From positions 326,091 to 390,090 of the forward strand of contig NZ_JBKEIT010000004.1 in the NCBI RefSeq assembly GCF_046365375.1: 64,000 nucleotides of DNA, written 5' to 3'. The notes beneath the pieces are model-generated. The model was not told where the DNA came from. It searched no databases and was given only the letters and a program-made list of their open reading frames with translations. Shown piece by piece: positions 61,201 through 64,000 of the stretch. Source of the DNA: Butyricimonas muris. GTDB lineage: Bacteria; Bacteroidota; Bacteroidia; Bacteroidales; Marinifilaceae. The translations under genes were made by a program, and so were the position numbers. The stretch's first letter is position 1, and each line of letters begins with the position of its first letter.

Positions 61201-61775
61201 GTGTATTGTACTTTTTGAGTTTTAAAACCGATGAACGAGAACACGAGTGTTCCCTTGGGCATAGGCAAGGGCAACACGAAATGTCCGGCGGTATCCGTGG
61301 CTGTTCCCACGGTGGTGCTGTCGAGCATAACGGTTACTCCCGGCATGGGCAGGTTCTTTTCGTCCACTACTTTTCCTTGGATGATGTACGATTTCTTCTT
61401 GTCGTCTTTCGCCTGTTCCTTGAAAAGGATGATTGTCTTGTCGAGTACCCGAAAACCGAATCCCGTGCCTTTCAGGCAAGAGGTCAGTACTTCCTCGATG
61501 CTAGCCCTCTTGAGGTCTAACGTGATATTCGAGATTTTTTTCACGGCGATGTCGTCGAAGAAAAAGCTATACTCTGATTGCGTGCGAATGGAGTTCATCA
61601 CGCTCTCCAGAGAGGCGTTTTTCACCTTCAAGTCCAGTTTTACATCCTGCGAGTAGGTGGCTGCAGAGATATGCATCACGCCGATAAATGTAAAAATAAG
61701 GCACAATTTCATAATTCTAAATTCTTTTTGCCATAATCCTCCCGAGGAATGGCCGTTACTGTTCATTTTTTTCAT
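58215..61775 (-). CDS. SusC/RagA-family TonB-dependent transporter with STN domain, locus 2
   Basis: The 1,186-residue outer-membrane protein starts MKKMNSNGHSSGG and has a signal segment (IMKLCLIFTFIGVMHISAATYSQ). It carries an STN domain (about 40-115, LDLKVKNASLESVMNSI), a carboxypeptidase-regulatory-like domain (about 130-205, GKVVDEKNLPMPGVTVMLD) and the plug signature EVLKDAASAAIYGSRAGNGV. A barrel ending in FTIGLTVNF follows. The STN domain and the upstream FecR-sigma pair mark it as a ligand-sensing receptor. A GC-rich hairpin lies in its leader at 61821. The neighbours suggest a peptide ligand, by inference. Confidence 0.94.
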   Translation of the reverse strand: MKKMNSNGHSSGGLWQKEFRIMKLCLIFTFIGVMHISAATYSQDVKLDLKVKNASLESVMNSIRTQSEYSFFFDDIAVKKISNITLDLKRASIEEVLTSCLKGTGFGFRVLDKTIILFKEQAKDDKKKSYIIQGKVVDEKNLPMPGVTVMLDSTTVGTATDTAGHFVLPLPMPKGTLVFSFIGFKTQKVQYTEGKQIVVKMQEDISGLQEVQVVAYGSQKKRTLVSSISTLKADEMKELPTHSLESLLQGHMAGVEVNNLSGAPGGGGSIVAIRGYNSFFTKGNDNNGGEGDDRKYGTPLYVIDGVPMQAFTSPITGTNTLSDIDPSMIESIEVLKDAASAAIYGSRAGNGVILITTKKGRSGKAQFTANASYSVSWLPEAPDHSGGNLVRRYNINALRNTVNPYQNADGKWVMPTSYEEVYKYTTNTDPVYNYFFGHKSGAGNAYTLQDSLNEFYNNSTDWWRYSFRTSNVYNANLQASGGSETMNYMIGAGYYKEEGIMLSSGFERVNVISNVQANPTKRLQLNNQISLSYSDRSRGGKGGSGQKVEGISVELQNQSSLLPGEDYIKEYMLKDLNSKIEKNQSYSLRYNLVLDYNIIRGLNLRVSGAIDYNQQNQNNFEPSTLDKDFHRSTSKGTITKNISILNENLLTYDFKIKQDHHFNILLGLSFQKDQSYSNQGKAIGGPNDYVHYASGIWGGTNGVNNINSNKDEAPQYKSAFEYNSSLQEERMNSYFGRLRYDYKEKYMFEATIRRDGSSVFGEDVRWATFPSVAAGWAFSDESFMKPLYWLSFGKIRASWGRSGQKFSQPYLAHGLISSSHQVFLGNQGMQPDTEGGLLNQKLSWEKTDQYDIGLDVSFLNYRLKFTLDYYYRNTKGQLQQMTLPGDLNFQTFQWQNALGVSNEGLELELTADIFRETTVKWRMKLNATRNWNRFKKSSDGYDFNENIIGKGLYNIKAYKTDGFYNSMDEVPIYASAWGVPQPLKSLVGGIFTPGTRRILDLDNNGSISSNDMYYAASPLPLAHGGFINEIKWKQFDVNIFFTYSLGRHILKVYDDIEIQPSDKGSALNLDIRKVSSWTGPDSKNPEYPYLIQHGERTQYNGRYDCDIENVSMIRLKQLTLGYNLHEQFAKKLGLRSARVFITGENLFLLTNYSGVDPEIIDITSGIDGLNGYPLPRKFTIGLTVNF

Positions 61776-61820
61776 ACATTTGTAATGTTTTAAATGGAAA
61801 CTAAAACAATTTTAATAGAA

Positions 61821-61844
61821 CATCCGGTGTTAGCGCACCGGATG
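61821..61844 (-). promoter_or_regulatory. GC-rich hairpin between fecR and susC, locus 2
   Basis: CATCCGGTG (61821-61829) pairs perfectly with CACCGGATG (61836-61844), loop of 6. It starts 12 bases after the fecR stop and lies 46 bases before the susC start. The T tract that follows on the minus strand is weak (TTCTATTAAAA). It may attenuate read-through from fecR or shape the susC leader. Confidence 0.55.
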
Positions 61845-61856
61845 CTCTCGTTTTTA

Positions 61857-63041
61857 TTACTTCAGCTGTACTGATACTGTTCTCTTGTTCACGTTAAATA
61901 TTACTCTCTCGTTATTTTCTATTATTTTCAATATTGCGTTGAAATCTTCGGTTTTGTTGATGTCCCCCGTGAACCGGATGTCTTTCGCTTCCGGGTTAAG
62001 GTAGAACACGTGCAGGTCGTACCACCGGGACAGGATGTTGAACAGTTCTTCCAGTCGGGTATTCCGGAAGGCGAAGCGTCCGTCTTTCCATGCCGTGTAG
62101 AGGTACGTGTTGACCTCTTGTTTATAGAGTTTTCCGGTTTCTATTTCGAGGGTTCCCTGTTCCCCGGGAATCAGCCTTATCTGCTGTTTGTATCTTGCCG
62201 ATTGCATGATAACCGAACCCTCGACCAGCGTGGTCTGCACGTTCTCTTCATCCGGGTAAGCCCGGAAGTTGAATTCGGTTCCCAGCACGGTAACCGAGGC
62301 TTTCGACGACACGACAACGAAGGGTTTCTCTTTGTTCGGGGTTACCGTGAGGAAGGCTTCCCCCTCGAGGAAGATTTCCCGTTTGCTTCCAGTGAAGCGT
62401 ACCGGGTAGCGAATTTCAGATTCGGCGTTCAACCATACCTGCGTGCCGTCGGAAAGTGTCAGGAAATATTCTCCTCCCCGGGGTACTTGCAAGGTGTTGT
62501 ATATCGGGGTGGTTTCACTGATCAAGGTATCTGTCGGTGTAAGATAGGATACTTTGCTATTTTGTATCTTGACAATCATTCCGTTCTGTTCCTGCAACGG
62601 GGTGAACGTGCTGTCGGATAATACGATGCGCTCTCCGCCTCCCATGGTCAGTATCGCCTTGTGGCTTCCGGGTGTGATTACCTCCGATATGGCAATCACG
62701 GGTTCCGGTTGTTTTTCACGCAACAACAGGACGAGGGCTAATCCCAAGGGCAGGATAAGGATCGCCGCGTAGCGGACGAATGTCTTGATGGAAAAACGGG
62801 TTCGTTTACGACGTGTCGTGATGAATCGCTCGTAATCGCCGAGCCTGTTGACGGCGTTGTAATCCGATAGTTTTTGTTCCAGATAGCTGCCTTGCTTGAA
62901 TCCCTCGTATATTTCCCTGTTTTTCTTCGAGGCGGCGAGCCATTGTTCCAGCGTACCCCGTTCTTTCTCACTGGCAACCCCTCGCAGGGAGTTCGTGATG
63001 GCACGGGACAGGCGGAATATGTTTTTCTCTTTTTGAGTCAT
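61857..63041 (-). CDS. FecR-family anti-sigma factor, locus 2
   Basis: The 394-residue protein has a cytoplasmic part (about 1-80), one membrane segment (TFVRYAAILILPLGLALVLLL, near 85-108), and a periplasmic FecR domain. That domain has VPRGGEYFLTLSDGTQVWLNAES and VTVLGTEFNFRAYPDEENVQ. A DUF4974-type end follows (GRFAFRNTRLEELFNILSRWY). It controls the sigma factor encoded at 63141 and receives the signal from the locus 2 SusC. A hairpin abuts its start codon. Confidence 0.93.
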   Translation of the reverse strand: MTQKEKNIFRLSRAITNSLRGVASEKERGTLEQWLAASKKNREIYEGFKQGSYLEQKLSDYNAVNRLGDYERFITTRRKRTRFSIKTFVRYAAILILPLGLALVLLLREKQPEPVIAISEVITPGSHKAILTMGGGERIVLSDSTFTPLQEQNGMIVKIQNSKVSYLTPTDTLISETTPIYNTLQVPRGGEYFLTLSDGTQVWLNAESEIRYPVRFTGSKREIFLEGEAFLTVTPNKEKPFVVVSSKASVTVLGTEFNFRAYPDEENVQTTLVEGSVIMQSARYKQQIRLIPGEQGTLEIETGKLYKQEVNTYLYTAWKDGRFAFRNTRLEELFNILSRWYDLHVFYLNPEAKDIRFTGDINKTEDFNAILKIIENNERVIFNVNKRTVSVQLK

Positions 63042-63042
63042 T

Positions 63043-63068
63043 GGGGTTGTTCTTTCTTGTAAAACCCC
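63043..63068 (-). promoter_or_regulatory. Hairpin abutting the fecR start, locus 2
   Basis: On the minus strand GGGGTT pairs with AACCCC across a 14-base loop and ends one base before the start codon at 63041. The position parallels the locus 1 hairpin at 13862, though the sequence differs. Confidence 0.45.
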
Positions 63069-63140
63069 CGAGTGAGAAAAAGAGTGAGTGAAAATATGAT
63101 TTTTTTTGAAATATTTTTTAGGACATGGAATATCAGTTGT

Positions 63141-63728
63141 TTACAACCCCATTTTTTCCAATATGAAAAGGAGAATACTTCTTTCCACGATATGTACAAG
63201 GCGATCGTGGAGTATCTTTTTGCCGCTTTGTTTATGCGATTTGACCGTTTCGATGCTGATATGTAAGTCTGCGGCGATTTCCGGGTTCGCTTTCCCTTCC
63301 AGTATCAACTTGAATACCTTCTGGCATTGGTCGGGCAAAAGTTCGATTTCCTGCACGAGCAGCGAGTAACATACTTCCTCTTCCAACACCCGGTTGAAGT
63401 AGGTCTCTTCTTCCGAGGGTTCATCCCGGTGGGCGTCGGAATATTCCTGTTTCACTTTCTCGTGGCGCAGGTGTTTCAAGCATTTGTTTTTGACGGCAGT
63501 ATAAAGATAGGCTTTCAGTTCGTCGGGCGTCCCGAATGTTTTGGCGGATTCGATCAAGGCGAGGAATATTTCTTGAACGATATCCTTGTCGGCTTCCATG
63601 TCGGGGACATAATTTCTCGCGAACAAGACTAGCGGGGTGTAGTGTTGCTCGAATAATTCCCGAATTGTGTCACGTTCGCTTGGGGAAAATGTGTTTGATA
63701 TTCCTCCGTTTGATTGTTTGTTATCCAT
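63141..63728 (-). CDS. ECF-type RNA polymerase sigma-70 factor, locus 2
   Basis: The 195-residue protein has sigma region 2 (NYVPDMEADKDIVQEIFLALIES near residue 45, then YTAVKNKCLKHLRHEK) and region 4 (GKANPEIAADLHISIETVKSHKQSGKKIL). It lacks other regions, as in ECF factors. Its partner FecR is 99 bases downstream. The promoter at 63772-63802 is an excellent match to the housekeeping consensus, so basal expression does not need autoregulation. Confidence 0.93.
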   Translation of the reverse strand: MDNKQSNGGISNTFSPSERDTIRELFEQHYTPLVLFARNYVPDMEADKDIVQEIFLALIESAKTFGTPDELKAYLYTAVKNKCLKHLRHEKVKQEYSDAHRDEPSEEETYFNRVLEEEVCYSLLVQEIELLPDQCQKVFKLILEGKANPEIAADLHISIETVKSHKQSGKKILHDRLVHIVERSILLFILEKMGL

Positions 63729-64000
63729 ATTTTGCCGTTCCTGTTTGTTGATAGATATTCCCTATCTAGGACAAAAATAGTAGAAAAACTGTAAAATTCA
63801 AAATTGTAGTTCATAAAGTCCTTTTAAAGGAACACTCATCGGGTTCCCGTGTCCCCATGCCGGGCAGATAAAATCGGCTATCGCGCGGAAGGTGGGGGAG
63901 AACATTCAAGTGCTGGATTACACGCATTGAGAATGAACTCCGCGGCACTCAAGCGTTGACTTTCCATGTCCCTATATTCCGTTCGGTAGCAATAAATTCC
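63729..64000. other. Right-edge region with no assigned gene
   Basis: Apart from the promoter at 63772-63802 nothing is certain. Minus-strand codons are open from the window end to a TAG near 63888 (…RDMESQRLSAAEFILN…), and a plus-strand frame without a start ends with RKVGENIQVLDYTH near 63930. One may be a gene end or a remnant. Confidence 0.3.
63772..63802 (-). promoter_or_regulatory. Promoter of the locus 2 ECF sigma gene
   Basis: On the minus strand TTTG (63799-63802) and TATTTTTG (63772-63779) are 19 bases apart, the best match to the Bacteroidota -33/-7 pattern in the window. Confidence 0.7.

Overview
The window reads as chromosomal DNA of a Bacteroidota gut-type bacterium (order Bacteroidales). 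Seen directly: two complete ECF sigma / FecR / SusC / SusD loci, many Cys-lipobox lipoproteins, almost no Shine-Dalgarno sequences, and repeated TAnnTTTG -7 promoter elements close to starts. The family is inferred only: the STN-domain SusC proteins driven by FecR and the mix of housekeeping genes fit Odoribacteraceae (Butyricimonas-like), but no marker here proves it. I see no phage, insertion sequence, CRISPR array or rRNA. There is one tRNA gene, tRNA-Trp.

Layout. 1-12.9 kb is mostly housekeeping: the end of an acidic protein, an orphan ATPase, recR and recJ on the minus strand, lysS, gpsA, a nucleoside-recognition membrane protein, a GNAT-like protein, an AspT/YidE-type transporter, mnmA (minus), tRNA-Trp and a HAD phosphatase. 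13.0-24.5 kb is nutrient-uptake locus 1 on the plus strand: ECF sigma, FecR, SusC, SusD, two surface lipoproteins with discoidin-like C-terminal domains, and a TlpA-type thiol oxidoreductase. It has no glycoside hydrolase. 24.6-26.2 kb is a frameshifted AAA-ATPase/nuclease gene. 26.3-41.2 kb carries a uridine-kinase-like protein, two lytic transglycosylases, a MATE pump, a YqeY protein, a HydG-like radical SAM enzyme, a hypothetical protein, a porin, glnS, a YitT protein and a metallo-hydrolase.

41.2-45.6 kb is a tight plus-strand operon: metallo-hydrolase, MTA/SAH nucleosidase, LuxS and a three-gene zinc/manganese-type ABC importer. It links the activated methyl cycle to metal uptake. 45.7-48.7 kb (minus) holds a YjdI/YjdJ-like pair and an indolepyruvate oxidoreductase whose alpha subunit lacks the usual ferredoxin domain. 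49.1-51.0 kb is a Cache-HAMP-SpoIIE phosphatase. 51.0-63.8 kb is uptake locus 2 on the minus strand: ECF sigma, FecR, SusC, SusD, a fasciclin-like lipoprotein, a coiled-coil lipoprotein, then a perfect 34-base palindrome, then a thioredoxin-fold protein and an M16 peptidase overlapping by 4 bases. This gene set suggests import of a peptide or protein-derived ligand rather than a glycan.

Between genes there are several families of short AT-rich periodic repeats: 9-mers of type GTTYATAAR, 7-mers of type RTAAATC, and TTTTAGATT-type runs. They often begin at or inside a stop codon and form long hairpins. An 11-base periodic array occurs in the sigma/FecR gap of locus 1, with a relative at 35.1 kb. 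Hairpins sit directly before the starts of both fecR genes, and the susC leaders also carry hairpins. These non-coding structures, the variant HydG motif and locus 2 are the parts most worth a second look.
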